From Sacculina carcini (taxonomy: Eukaryota; Arthropoda; Thecostraca; Sacculinidae): a stretch of DNA of 64,000 nt. Location of the stretch: the NCBI GenBank assembly GCA_916048095.2, contig OU696577.1:3399501-3463500 (forward strand). Reading direction: 5' to 3'. Position numbers and translations under genes: made by a program. Position 1 is the stretch's first letter; each line of letters starts with the position of its first letter. The notes beneath the pieces were generated by a model. The model saw only the letters and a list, made by a program, of their open reading frames with translations. It searched no databases and had not been told where the DNA came from. Below are positions 54,001 through 64,000 of the stretch, one piece after another.

Positions 54001-57000
54001 TTTTCGTCGTTAGGTTACCTTTTTTTGGTCATCAGGTTACTGTTGGATATTTTTCATGTTTTTAGGTCACTTAATGACGGGGATTGGTAACTTTTTACAG
54101 ATATAAGGCATAAAAGCGGTATAAATCAGGATAAAATTGGAAAACAGGTGAAAAATCAGGTCTGAAGATCAAGAAATATAAAAATGTTGGCAGTGAAAAT
54201 TTAGCACCTGTTCTTCAAATATATATGTGTGATACTGATGATTTTTACACGTTTTAAGGTACGCATGATATTGTGCTTCCATTTTTGGATACGCGCAGGA
54301 CTGGAGGGCACCATGAAATGTTTGGAGCATGGGATAGTACGACGCCTGAGCTCTCTATACCTGCACAATAACACTTATCAATACCCATTCAATTGGACAC
54401 TAAATACTACGTGATTCTCATAACGTGCGATAGCGCCATTTTCCCACGTTGAAGCTCAGGCGACGAAACAGTGCCACTTCATCATAAGACTGTGAGAACA
54501 GGCTGCTTACATGAGGATTCACACAAGCAGTTTTCACGCTCACACACTCATATATACTGGCAAAAGGAAATACAAGCGGTAAAACGTGCTTACTTGATAG
54601 GAATGCCTCACAAAAGCCTCATTGAAACAATAAAAATAATATTTTTGCGATCATTACAATAAGAAATAATTCCATTAGCAACGAGTGTTTTCACCTTTGT
54701 AATAACTTTCAACTTATAACTTTTTGATGTTTATGCAACTTTTTTCGATGTTATGCCACTTTTGGTGGTGTACAAATGGCAGCAATGCGAAAAAGTGGAA
54801 AACAAGGTGATAGGGACAGGATATTCCTATTCCTTCTTGTAGAACTGCAAAAACATTGGTTTTTGAAAAACATCATATGTTAATTTAGGTAAATTTTCAT
54901 GTCACTTTTTCTAAAAAAAATAAAAATACTTTTTCTAGCTTTTAGGTTAATTTTTGTTAGCCCTAGTAATCACAAATAAATTAATTTCACGAGCAGTGTG
55001 CACATCACAAGAAGAGCCTGAACACTTGACCATACATCACGATGCTTGGCTCGTCACAATATCGATATTATGTCAATTTGATCAGCCAGAGAACGTAATC
55101 TGCACATCAAAGAGAGGCAACCAGGTGAAGATAATCGACTTTGGCCTGGCACGACGCTTCGATCCCGACAAGACGCTGCAGGTGCTGTTTGGCACTCCCG
55201 AGTTCGTCGCTCCCGAGGTGGTCAACTTCGAGGCAATAGGTTTTGCCACCGACATATGGTCGATTGGCGTCATTACCTATGTGCTGTGAGCAGTAACCAG
55301 TACACGGCGCGAGACACATCTCCAGACACAGCTGATCGTTGCTATCAAACTATCGCATTATCAGTAAATCGGCCAAGTACCAACACCATACAGAAACATA
55401 CAGAAAACACCACAATGCTGTGTACGACGCAATACCAACACAACAATATTGCCTACAGGAAGAAAACACGAGCTGTAGACAAACCATTATTGTTTTAAAT
55501 CCATGATAATACCAAGAAGAGCGAACGATACGACATAAAAAATTCAAACCAGCACGTGTTTTTGTGAGGATTTCAAACAATTCACCTATTTTGGCCTGCT
55601 CTTAATGAAAATTATGTTTTCTTCAACACATAACTATCCTAGATAAAGTTTCGAACAAAACCGTGCGTTCAGAGTTTCAGGATTGAGTCCATTCATGGGA
55701 GACACGGATTTCGAAACGATGGCCAACGTGACAATAGCCAAATACGATTTCGATGATGAAGCCTTTGACGATGTCACCGACACATGCAAGGACTTCATAT
55801 CGAGAATACTGATCAAGGATAAAAGGTCAGAACATGGTCATACAACTGATGTTTAAAGGACGATACGGTAAAGAAGAGCATGCGAAACTCTCAGGTAAAA
55901 AAGATCGTCTATTTGTATCGACGTTTAAGCTCATTTTCAAGAACATACATGGGCAAACTTGGCATGATACAACTGTTAAACGAAAATGAATCAAGTATAA
56001 TCGCTTGACTAGTTTGGGCACAGCATATTGATACAAAGTTAAAGTATTTGTGGTGTTGTTATCAGTTCACCATCCACAAAAACGTTGTACAAGTTTACAA
56101 ACGCCACAAATGTATGTGAGGATATAAAAACAATAGGTAACATTGCGACAAAAAATGCCTACAACAAACAATTCCATACATCCAGTTCTCAACATGAATT
56201 CCAGTTGCCCCTTGACACTTACTTGAATCTTTCGTATTTAGAAAATATTATGAAATTGCCCGTGTATGGGTTGCGTGATGTAATCGTGTCTTGATAACTT
56301 TCATCACATACGTATCATGTGTTCTTTATGACCTTTGTAAAAGCATGTTAGCCCAAAAGCGCCTATAATCCTTTTTTAAGACCGCTTTTGTACATGAACA
56401 TCTTTTTAAGCGTTGTATGTCCTAACCATTTAACGGCATTGCCTGTGTTCGCAGTGTTCGCATGACATCGGAGGAAGCACTCTGTCACAACTGGCTTACA
56501 CGGATGTGTACTCCGAAAATGTCAACTTCCCCGCCTGTTGACATTGTCGGGCGTGCACAATCAGACCACAGACGCTCGTCAATTGACACTGGATCTCCTG
56601 GTGGTGAACAGTCAAGCCAATTGGTTCAAAAGTGGCTAACTGACCTGGAAGAACCGAATATCGACGCTATGCCATCCTCCAGTGGTAGCCATGAAGATAG
56701 TTTACGTTGTCTCTCTTCATCGGAGCCACTGAGTCAATGTGCACAGTCGGCTCACGCGAGTGGTTTCGAAGAGCCTGCAGACGAAGAAAGAAGCAGTGTC
56801 AGCTCAACGGATTCAGAAGTGGTGAGAGGAGCACTACTGCGTTCCGACAATGAAGGCGGAAGAAAGATCCGACATCCACTTGAGCGTGTCAGGGCAGCTT
56901 CACTGAAACGAGAAGAATCTTTGAAGAAGATTCGCGACCGGCTTATACTGCAGGCCAGCCGAGAAGAGCACTACATCAGTCTGGACGAAGTGAAAAAACT

Positions 57001-58036
57001 AAAAAACAAGGGTTGTTTGGCTGATGCTCTGCTCAATGTTTCCGGTAAGCATGACTTGAGAAGACGGAGTGCGTTCATGCCAAGAACACAAGATGCAGCA
57101 TCGCTACATCCTAATAGTGTAAAGTCGCATCATCCTGCTATTGTATTGTCTCCTCTAGTTCCACGGTACACGACGGTGAAATGTTCTATGTGCATGCCTC
57201 ACCAAAAAGTAGCTCCCTTTACCATTACACGGACAGAAAAGAAACCCGACGGCGCCACCATACCCACTGTTAAAATAGATCCAGGAAATACTGGGTATGA
57301 CTCTGTAAATTGGAAAAATGATAATATTGAGTGTTCAAATGTAAAAAATATACATTTAGAAAGGCCATCAAGTAAAAGTGATAAATCAAGATTATTGGTT
57401 AAAAGCGAGGAGAATAACGTGTTTGCTACTACATCAACTTTTGAGAAAGAAGAAAGCGTTGCTTTACCTTGTGCAGTCAACTCAGCCCTAGTGAAACCTA
57501 GTAACAAAGAAGTTTCTAAAACAAAACCCACGGAGGGAGTCAAGCTTGGCAATAAAATTCAGCGAGCTAGCGCCAACGAGATTGTGGATTTCAGAAGCAT
57601 CAAACTCCGCCCAGTTAGACTGACTGTCAACAAATCTATGGAAAAAACAAAAAACAGTACACTGACCCAGCTCAAAAGTGTATTCAACAAAACCAGCAGC
57701 AGTGAACGATTGACAATGAATGTTGACGAGACTGGTACAGCCCGAAGCAGCATGTCCGCGGCACGATTTAAACGCCTCAGTCCAAGCAGCAGGCCGTCTA
57801 CAGCCGGCAAATGTAACACTGTCGATCCTGAACACTCGAATCAGGCACTAACTAAAAACACATCGCCAAAAAACGCTCAACCGCCCCGCAAAAACCATAG
57901 ACAACAACACAACGGCAATTCTGCGGGGCGGAACAAAGCTGAGTGGTCGTTGAAATATGCAATCATTGTCAGATGCATGCAAACAAATTCAGTTTTACAC
58001 ATTGGTCTCAAACTTATGACAAACGTGCAATATTGA
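51017..58036 (+). CDS. Myosin-light-chain-kinase family protein kinase (Strn-Mlck-like), 3' part, six exons
   Basis: Exons by GT-AG junctions and phase: 51017-51107, 51481-51684, 53568-53709, 55086-55285, 55673-55825 and 56455-58036. They join in frame into about 789 residues. Kinase motifs run in order: KISDHYDIGPEIGRGKFGIV (P loop), LAAKFV (catalytic Lys), MMELVEGGELFDRVI, LHLDLKPENV (catalytic loop with the HLDLKPEN form typical of MLCK/titin kinases), IIDFGLAR, GTPEFVAPEVV, DIWSIGVITYVLVSGLSPFMGD and MTSEEALCHNWL. Such kinases phosphorylate myosin regulatory light chain or act in sarcomere scaffolds, in the cytoplasm. The start of exon 1 is uncertain and upstream exons are not identified. 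All catalytic residues are present. DAPK or twitchin kinase are less likely alternatives. Confidence 0.85.
51773..51893. repeat. CCCTAATG-type short tandem repeat in an intron
   Basis: About seven imperfect units of CCCTAATGTTAC or similar lie in the intron after the P-loop exon. Confidence 0.8.
53070..53145. repeat. About 25-bp tandem repeat in an intron
   Basis: Three units of GGGAGACCACNACTGTAAATC type (GAGAGACCACTACTGTAAAT) occur in the intron before the exon at 53568. Confidence 0.85.
53530..53567 (+). promoter_or_regulatory. TG-repeat splice acceptor region
   Basis: The acceptor before the exon at 53568 is preceded by (TG)n and GTGAAAG rather than a pyrimidine tract. The acceptor at 51480 is likewise preceded by TGTGTGTGCGTGTGCGTGTG, then TTGTAG. 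The positions are set by reading-frame continuity of the kinase. Confidence 0.7.
53879..54965. mobile_element. Non-autonomous hAT element in a kinase intron (1,087 bp)
   Basis: The ends TAGGGCTATCAAAAAAGT and ...TTTTTGTTAGCCCTA are inverted repeats. The flanks GTTATCAC (53871-53878) and GTAATCAC (54966-54973) are an 8-bp duplication with one mismatch. The interior (54230-54560) matches the non-coding left part of the hAT element at 34340-34760, so this is its internally deleted derivative. Subterminal GGTTAC/GTAACC-type repeats are frequent. It sits in the intron between the catalytic-loop exon and the DFG exon. Confidence 0.85.
56455..58036 (+). CDS. Last exon: kinase end and long Ser/Lys-rich tail
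   Basis: After CHNWLTRM at the end of the kinase domain the exon encodes about 500 residues of low-complexity, Ser/Thr/Lys-rich tail with no Ig or FN3 domain. A basic amphipathic stretch (HPLERVRAASLKREESLKKI, at about 56871-56930) is a candidate calmodulin-binding or autoinhibitory segment, placed about 135 residues after the kinase; vertebrate MLCK has it immediately after. The TGA is at 58034-58036; a possible AATAAA lies at 58444-58449. Confidence 0.7.
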
Positions 58037-59694
58037 ATCGATGTGTTTGAAGTGAAAACAATGAGAATATAAAATGGGTTATGCGCCCACCACTCCAGAA
58101 TGGAAATGTATGTTACACAATGTTGTATGTTCCCAAATCGGTCGCGAGTGATTCATGTGTAAATACAACTGAAGCAACAAGCAAAACTATCACACGTGCC
58201 TGCAACAAGCATACTAGGCACGTGCACGAGCCTTCTGTCTCACTTAATGATGTCTAATGAAATTGGACACACGTCAAACTGCCAATTTCGTCATACAATA
58301 CCAGAGACAAAAGTAGACTATGATCAAGCATATGACAATTACAATTCGTGTGCATTTTTAGGCCAATGATTTTACACATTGCTTTGTTGATTTTTGTCAA
58401 TGAAAATGTATATCGATGAATGAACTTGCTTGACACAGTATTTTAATAAATACCTGGAGTTAGATGTATTTCAATATGTTCACGGTTTTTCAAACAGTTG
58501 GTTGATTTTTCTAGCATACAAAATATTACTTCAGCAGAAAAAATACTGGGAAAATTGCATGAGAACGGTTCTCACGAACAGACCATATACACGGGCAGGA
58601 TTATGTAGTTCTACAGGTTTCAACCACAAACCCATAAGCTTCAGATTACTCGGATGGTTAGGGGGTGACACACACCATTATTGAGTACTAAAATCACGAC
58701 GCTGTTTGAAAATCTAGACACGTGTGGTCCTTTCACTTCTTCCCCATTCCCCGCTGAAAATCGAGAATATAACCGACAAATTATATAACCAACCACATTG
58801 TTCTAGCATTCGCCTGTAGACTCAACGACATGAACACAATGCATACGAAATTCTCACAAAGTGTGCTACCGTATCTACCACTTGAGCACAGAGAAATTTC
58901 CTCGCACTCCTCAGGCCTACAATGGTAGCGGATCCAACTATTTAGCAAGGAACAAATGACATCGTATAGGCCATTATATATATTTTTATAGATATCATAC
59001 GCATTGAAACACAAGGGGACATATCCCCTGTCCCCGGTGTGCTTCAATTGAAAAAAAATCCATTTAATTCGTCTATTTTATATATCCGTATATTCATTCG
59101 ACCGTTATCCATTAAGTGAATTATACAGACAGCCTCACAAAGTCTGTAAATTGAGCAAAACAGTTCACAAGTTAAGCAACAGTTAAGTGATGCATAATTA
59201 TAAAAACGACGAGGCTTTAAAATATACAGACGCATATACATTTTTAACGATTTCATTTCGAATAAGTGTGATGATAGGGAAAAATGTCAACGTGGTACCA
59301 TTTGCAGACGTGGTGATAGCCATCTCTTCTCATGTTTTCAATCTTAATTTCCCACATAATAAAGATGAGCTGACGTGACTTCCATACCATTTGCATTTTG
59401 AATTAAGACAAATGAATTTTGATTTCAGACAAATTAAATTTCAGTTCAAATGTATTCTGACTTCAAATTTAGTGATGTTGTTTGAATAATATATTTGTAG
59501 GAGCAATTTTAACGGCGACTTCTCGAGCACATCACGCCACTAACCTCAAGCTACCGTAACAATCTTCTGTACTCTGCACTGCCCCAACACTCAAACTCAA
59601 TTTGAACCAATATTCATCGTTTATGCTATGCTAGTGCTCTTTGTGATGCGCTACTACAATGTTTCATATATTTCAATTCTGTCATTATTTACAT
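58037..59694. other. Intergenic sequence
   Basis: This is downstream of the kinase gene. No gene, RNA or repeat can be supported. Confidence 0.5.
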
Positions 59695-61015
59695 AAAATA
59701 AATAGTGACAAGGAGTCGACCGAAGCTAAAGCTTTTTTGAAGTCGACCCCTTCAACACATCAATTTTATAAACCCAAAGCATCACATGAGTATATAATAA
59801 ATTGAATAATACATTAACACAATTTCACATTATACTGAAATAATACATGTACATTAAATTTAAACAATACATATACAGAATTTCACATCAATATAAATCA
59901 AATTCATACATACAATGGATAGAAGTAATGAAGTAATGTAATGACAAAAAAGTGTTCAGATAAATAATTAGCGATCACCACTAGATCAAGTTTTTTTATA
60001 CTTATTGTAAAGCCAATTAGATGATAAGTCACTAAAATGTATTGTGTGCTATTTCAATTAGCTAGTTCTAGGGTCTGTTTCTCATTGATGAAATAATTTT
60101 TATTTCGAATGATCTCAAAGTTATGCATTGTTTTGCATTTTGTTTAATATTATTCCAAATTGTAACGCCGGTGATGCTTGAATGCTTCCTGGCTAGTGTT
60201 CCTGCCATTATTTCAGTGGTTTTTATGTTTGTAATAATAGTATCTATAGTTGTAGCCGAGACACTGGTTATCCTTGTATGAGATGATATAAGAGGCACAA
60301 AACCGTTGCACATAAAAGAGTTTATGAGTTTAGTCGAATTTGAGCTACTTTCCATCTTCATATCAACATTGAAATCTCCAGCTACAAACCACATGGTTTT
60401 TCTGTTTTGGCTAAAATGATCGCAAATGAATTCAGTGAGAGGGTCGATGTTTGATGAAGGTGACCTATAAATGCATGTAAAGTTAAGAGCTCTGCGGTCT
60501 ACTTTGCCTGTCACTGTTATGCATTCCATGACTCCTTCTATGAGTGCTATTTATATCTCGGAGGGATCTACAATTATTTTCTTATCTAAATATAGGGCCA
60601 CACCCCCACTTCTCTTGTTTTTTCTGTGTGCTTCAAAAAGTTGATAACCAGTCATTTGATAGAGATTTAGGTCAGTATTATCGTCGAACCACGTTTCCGA
60701 GACTGCCACCACATCAGGCGACTTACCGTTGTTATACAGACTCAAGGATTCAATCAGTTCAGTCAATCTGTCGAAATTAGCTCTGATACTTCTGGCATTG
60801 ATATGAAGTATGCACAGACCTTGAAAAGACTCCAGTGAACTGACTAGTGATTCGATGGAGTGGTGATCGTCATTACACTTATGTACAATGTTATTCAGAC
60901 TGAACTCATCCGTTACACTATTCATATTGTTATTCTGGGAGATGCATATCGTCTGGGTGTTGCCATTGTTAGTGCATATAGCTGAATTGATGACGTTGAA
61001 CATTTTCATTGAACA
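59695..61015 (-). mobile_element. LINE E: internally deleted CR1-type LINE
   Basis: On the minus strand, 61009-60551 and 60529-60068 are in one frame with a single TAA at about 60551. They encode an AP endonuclease (LCILHINARSIRANF, VVAVSETWF, RSGGVALYL, WFVAGDFNVDM, TIDTIITNI) and then directly a polymerase C-terminal motif (HSSITGVTIWNNIKQNAKQC, RSFEIKI). The reverse transcriptase between them is missing, so the element cannot be autonomous. The 3' UTR runs to about 59700 and ends with GGGGTCGACTTC-type sequence. It may have been mobilised by a complete relative. Confidence 0.75.
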
Positions 61016-61341
61016 TTACAAATTATTGAACAAAACACGACATTGAACAGCATTGAACACTTAAATTGTATATCCTAACGCGTTACCATGACAATCCAAG
61101 AACATTAGAAAACTTAAACATTTGATAAATAACAACATCAGGAGCATACTGATTCGAACAACTTATTCATATTAAAACATATTTCAATAATAATAATTTT
61201 AACTGATTCTATCATTACAATTAAAATTGAAAGGAATAATTACCTAATATTATTTTTAAACGAAAAAATGAGTATAAATATAAACGAAAAATGAATATAA
61301 AACTATTTTTCTTAACGATCAAAATTATTTTGTCTGATTAC

Positions 61342-61635
61342 CAGTGGCGGCGCCAAGGGTGGGCTTGGGGGGGGGGAGAATTCGAGCCTCCAAACATATG
61401 TCAAGCCTCACTAAGACCCCCCAATCATAATCATCGGCATTAAAATTGTTCACCACTGTAAATGAGGCATTGTAATTTTGGTTCAAGTTCGAGGACTCAA
61501 TCAGTGTGCCCCAGTCCCTTATGATATTATGTAGTCCGCGTTCGAGTGTAGCTCTGCATGTTTCGCCAAGCTCCCACAACTTATTCCTTAGACCCCCTCA
61601 GCCTCCCCATCGGAAAAATCCTGGCGCCGCCACAG
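61342..61635. mobile_element. hAT-type MITE, copy 2 (294 bp), beside the lipase gene
   Basis: The ends CAGTGGCGGCGCCAAGG and CCTGGCGCCGCCACAG are inverted repeats. The flanks CTGATTAC (61334-61341) and CTGAATAC (61636-61643) are an 8-bp duplication with one mismatch. It shares blocks with the copy at 19559-19753. It ends 34 bp before the lipase stop codon position on the genomic map and so lies in or just beyond the lipase 3' UTR. Confidence 0.85.
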
Positions 61636-61669
61636 CTGAATACAAATATCACTCGTCTGAATTCAAAAT

Positions 61670-63580
61670 TTACTTGTCTGAATTCAGAATGTCAATGGTA
61701 TAGACGGGACTCAAAAATCTCTCTAGTGAGTCCATCACAAACTTACAAGCGAGTTTACAGCAATCGTCCACGTTTTCGTGAAACAAAAAGTTATGACTGA
61801 TATTCTTGAGCACGCTCAGCTTGACAGGAATACCAAGTGAACGTAATCTAGACGTTAAAATAACACTGTCGTCAAGCAATGTGTCAAACTCGCCCACCAC
61901 GATGCTCACGCGTTCAGGAAACCGCGATAATAATTCGTCTGATACACAATCGAGGCATAATCGATAATCATGAGGAAATCCCGGACAGTTTTGGAGCTCA
62001 AGTGTGTTAGAGATATCGATCAGCGAATCCAGCGAAATGTCCGGTAAAGTAACATCCAACGGAAGTGGAGGTAAGTTAAGAATGTAGGCGGAATCGACCT
62101 CGTTTGCAGCAGAACTGGACTGATCAACATCACTGGTACTTCGATATGTGCGAGAATTGCTCATGTAGGCCTCCAGTAAAGATAGAAGTGTTTGCATTTT
62201 CAGAGTTGAGTCAAATGTCCCCATAAATCTGGAAGGAGTTACAAACTTGGATACATTCAACAATGGATATATTAGAAACACAGAATCTGGAGCTCTAACT
62301 TCCCTTCTGATAGATTCTAGGACGACGTTGAATAACAGATCAGCCCCTGAGGAATCCCCAACAACAATGATTTGTTCGATTGTGCTACCCAACAAATAGC
62401 TGTGTTTGAGAGCCCAACAGTACGCGTAGAACACTTCTTCACAAGCTCTTGGGAATTCATGTTTTGGCGAGAGACTATAATCGATGGAAAATATGGGAGC
62501 ATTCAGTCTTTGTGCCCAGTGACGAAGGTAGATTTCATGTCCTCTCGAGGAACCCATCACAAAGCCGCCGCCATGACAGTGAATAATCAGTGCGGAGCAG
62601 GTCCCGTGCACACGATCCAACCACCCTGTATTTCCAAGCATTCCACTCCGACGCCTGGCCGACAACAAGCGACAACGCACTACCTCACCGCTCTCATTGA
62701 CACTCGGCGGAGGATGAACTAAAACTTGTCCCGTATCACCAAAACTGCGATCAAGCGTCAGTACATTCTGAGTTAGACCAAACTGCACATTGACTGCAAC
62801 ACTGGGCTTTGTTAGACTCATGAGTAGACCAAAATAGCCAGAATCACATAGATATGATGTAGCTTTCCACCAACAAGCTTCAAGTCTACCAAAGTACATT
62901 CTTTTCATGCGATCAAGGTTGTTTTTGTCGATGGCCGATCTGCACAAGGACCGGATCGTATTCGACAAACGAATGACTCCATTTCCCGAAGAAAAATAAT
63001 AGTGAAGGTGTATCAGTGTGCACCACACTCTCGCCTTTGCATTATGGTACTGATCTTCGGTTAAATGCATGTCCAAAAGAGTAGTAGGGCATTGACGAAT
63101 TGTCATGTTCTGAGCCTCTAAATATAAACTCTGTGCTTCAATGAACTGGTCAGCACATGGCAATAGACTACCATCAGGACACAACCTAGAAAGTTTGAGC
63201 AAATAATGCAGACACAGAGCATAGTACTCCAGCCATTCATGACATTTTTCAACTCCACTTAAACCATTTGATGGCCACTTCCAAAAAACGAACATTTTCC
63301 GGTACTCTTTGAGCCTTTGCTCCAACAGTAACAACACATTACGATAGCTCCGAACAAACGATCGGTACCCGTTGTGTTTGATTTTGGTCACGGAAGCAAT
63401 GTTATCGGCAATTTTTTTTATTTTACCCACATCATGTTCAAGGGGTTGTAATACATCAGAATAGAACGTTTGGATTTTCGCGCTGCCGTTACCAAATTCA
63501 CTGGTGTAGAGCACTTGCAGACGGATCATTAGTTCATGTACGTCCAACGACTCTAAACAGTCCTTATATACGTGAGCCAT
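61670..63580 (-). CDS. LIPE: Hormone-sensitive lipase (HSL family)
   Basis: This is a single-exon frame of 636 residues. The N-terminal HSL domain (about residues 1-320) shows the family motif NGYRSFVRSYRNVLLLLEQR. The catalytic alpha/beta-hydrolase domain has the oxyanion motif HGGGF (336-340), RAPIFSIDYSLSPKHEFPRA-type sequence, the nucleophile elbow GDSSG (Ser 410), Asp 566 (DTLLDDS) and His 596 (SHNF), so the triad is complete. HSL hydrolyses diacylglycerol, cholesteryl esters and some triacylglycerol at lipid droplets. The Ser-Asp spacing is 156 residues, against about 270-280 in mammals, so the regulatory loop with the phosphorylation sites is much shorter. The ATG at 63580 fits the family start (vertebrate short form). 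An upstream exon cannot be excluded. Confidence 0.92.
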   Translation of the reverse strand: MAHVYKDCLESLDVHELMIRLQVLYTSEFGNGSAKIQTFYSDVLQPLEHDVGKIKKIADNIASVTKIKHNGYRSFVRSYRNVLLLLEQRLKEYRKMFVFWKWPSNGLSGVEKCHEWLEYYALCLHYLLKLSRLCPDGSLLPCADQFIEAQSLYLEAQNMTIRQCPTTLLDMHLTEDQYHNAKARVWCTLIHLHYYFSSGNGVIRLSNTIRSLCRSAIDKNNLDRMKRMYFGRLEACWWKATSYLCDSGYFGLLMSLTKPSVAVNVQFGLTQNVLTLDRSFGDTGQVLVHPPPSVNESGEVVRCRLLSARRRSGMLGNTGWLDRVHGTCSALIIHCHGGGFVMGSSRGHEIYLRHWAQRLNAPIFSIDYSLSPKHEFPRACEEVFYAYCWALKHSYLLGSTIEQIIVVGDSSGADLLFNVVLESIRREVRAPDSVFLIYPLLNVSKFVTPSRFMGTFDSTLKMQTLLSLLEAYMSNSRTYRSTSDVDQSSSAANEVDSAYILNLPPLPLDVTLPDISLDSLIDISNTLELQNCPGFPHDYRLCLDCVSDELLSRFPERVSIVVGEFDTLLDDSVILTSRLRSLGIPVKLSVLKNISHNFLFHENVDDCCKLACKFVMDSLERFLSPVYTIDILNSDK

Positions 63581-64000
63581 TATTTAAAACACGTATACGT
63601 GAGTCATTATTTAAAACACGTGGTCCAGCATAAATCTACAACACAAAATGTGAATCGCGAGTCGTGCACCGATAAATATGATCTATTACCAGTTAATCCT
63701 CTAGCACAGACATCAAAAACTCTAATGTGCAAGTTCCACTGTACGTGTGCACACCATCGCAACAAAACAACGTTTGAAACGAATTGCTAGCATTAGGATG
63801 TACTTGTTTGCTGTGGAATAGCTTTCACACACGCTCACACACGGACAAAATATCAGCAACAATCAACTAAGCTGTAGATTTGAGAAAGATTCGTCAGCAT
63901 GGACATGCTTTATCTTGGTCAAATGTTCTATCAACCCTCAGAACTCAGTACCTAAACTAAGTGTGCCTATGGCACAAATTAAAAAGTACACATGAAAAGT
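63581..64000. other. Upstream region of the lipase gene
   Basis: The sequence around TTATTTAAAACACGT is repeated (63582-63597 and 63607-63621), a direct repeat just upstream of the lipase ATG. No other feature is seen to the window end. Confidence 0.4.

Noticed and set aside
62372-62722. Plus-strand ORF inside the lipase gene
   Set aside because: Antisense shadow of a well-supported coding exon.

Overview
The window is animal genomic DNA. GT-AG introns, a myosin-light-chain-kinase-type gene, a hormone-sensitive-lipase gene and a dense load of LINEs, LTR elements, hAT and MULE transposons, SINEs and CA/TA microsatellites all point to an invertebrate. The phylum cannot be settled from the sequence. 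A short TTAGG run at 33.9 kb recalls arthropod telomere repeats but is weak evidence.

Layout. 1-9.2 kb is a pile of LINE fragments: LINE A with a decayed 2A motif; LINE B copy 1 with a clean 2A motif and a tRNA-Val SINE inside it; a LINE C-like tail; and a LINE C piece split by LINE B copy 2. 9.6-13.8 kb is a non-coding, repeat-built element with 11 copies of a GC-rich motif and roughly 400-bp tandem repeats, followed by a second SINE copy. 14.6-17.6 kb is a FLYWCH/MULE transposon. 20.3-28.5 kb is a three-layer nest: LINE B, split by an LTR retrotransposon (5-bp target duplication AAATA), whose right LTR is split by LINE C copy 1. 30.5-33.7 kb is a decayed gypsy element, followed by a fold-back region. 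About 34.1-46.0 kb is a second three-layer nest: a CGGBP1-type hAT transposon, split by a BEL/Pao element (target duplication ATTGT), which is split by LINE C copy 2 (target duplication TGTTT). 46.0-47.7 kb is another decayed gypsy piece.

The host genes lie to the right. A kinase of the MLCK/Strn-Mlck type runs on the plus strand, with six exons found between 51.0 and 58.0 kb and upstream exons not identified. A 1.1-kb non-autonomous hAT sits in one of its introns. A single-exon hormone-sensitive lipase lies on the minus strand at 61.7-63.6 kb, with a 294-bp hAT-type MITE starting 34 bp after its stop codon. An internally deleted LINE lies between the two genes.

The most striking signal concerns how the LINEs make their proteins. 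LINE A and LINE B carry 2A-type ribosome-skipping motifs. Both long LINE C copies place ORF1 and ORF2 in one frame separated by a single UGA followed by CUA, the classic readthrough context, although the two copies have clearly diverged. In both, the start of the endonuclease domain lies before the first AUG of ORF2, so readthrough would explain how ORF2 is made. Both LINE C copies look intact and sit inside other young insertions.
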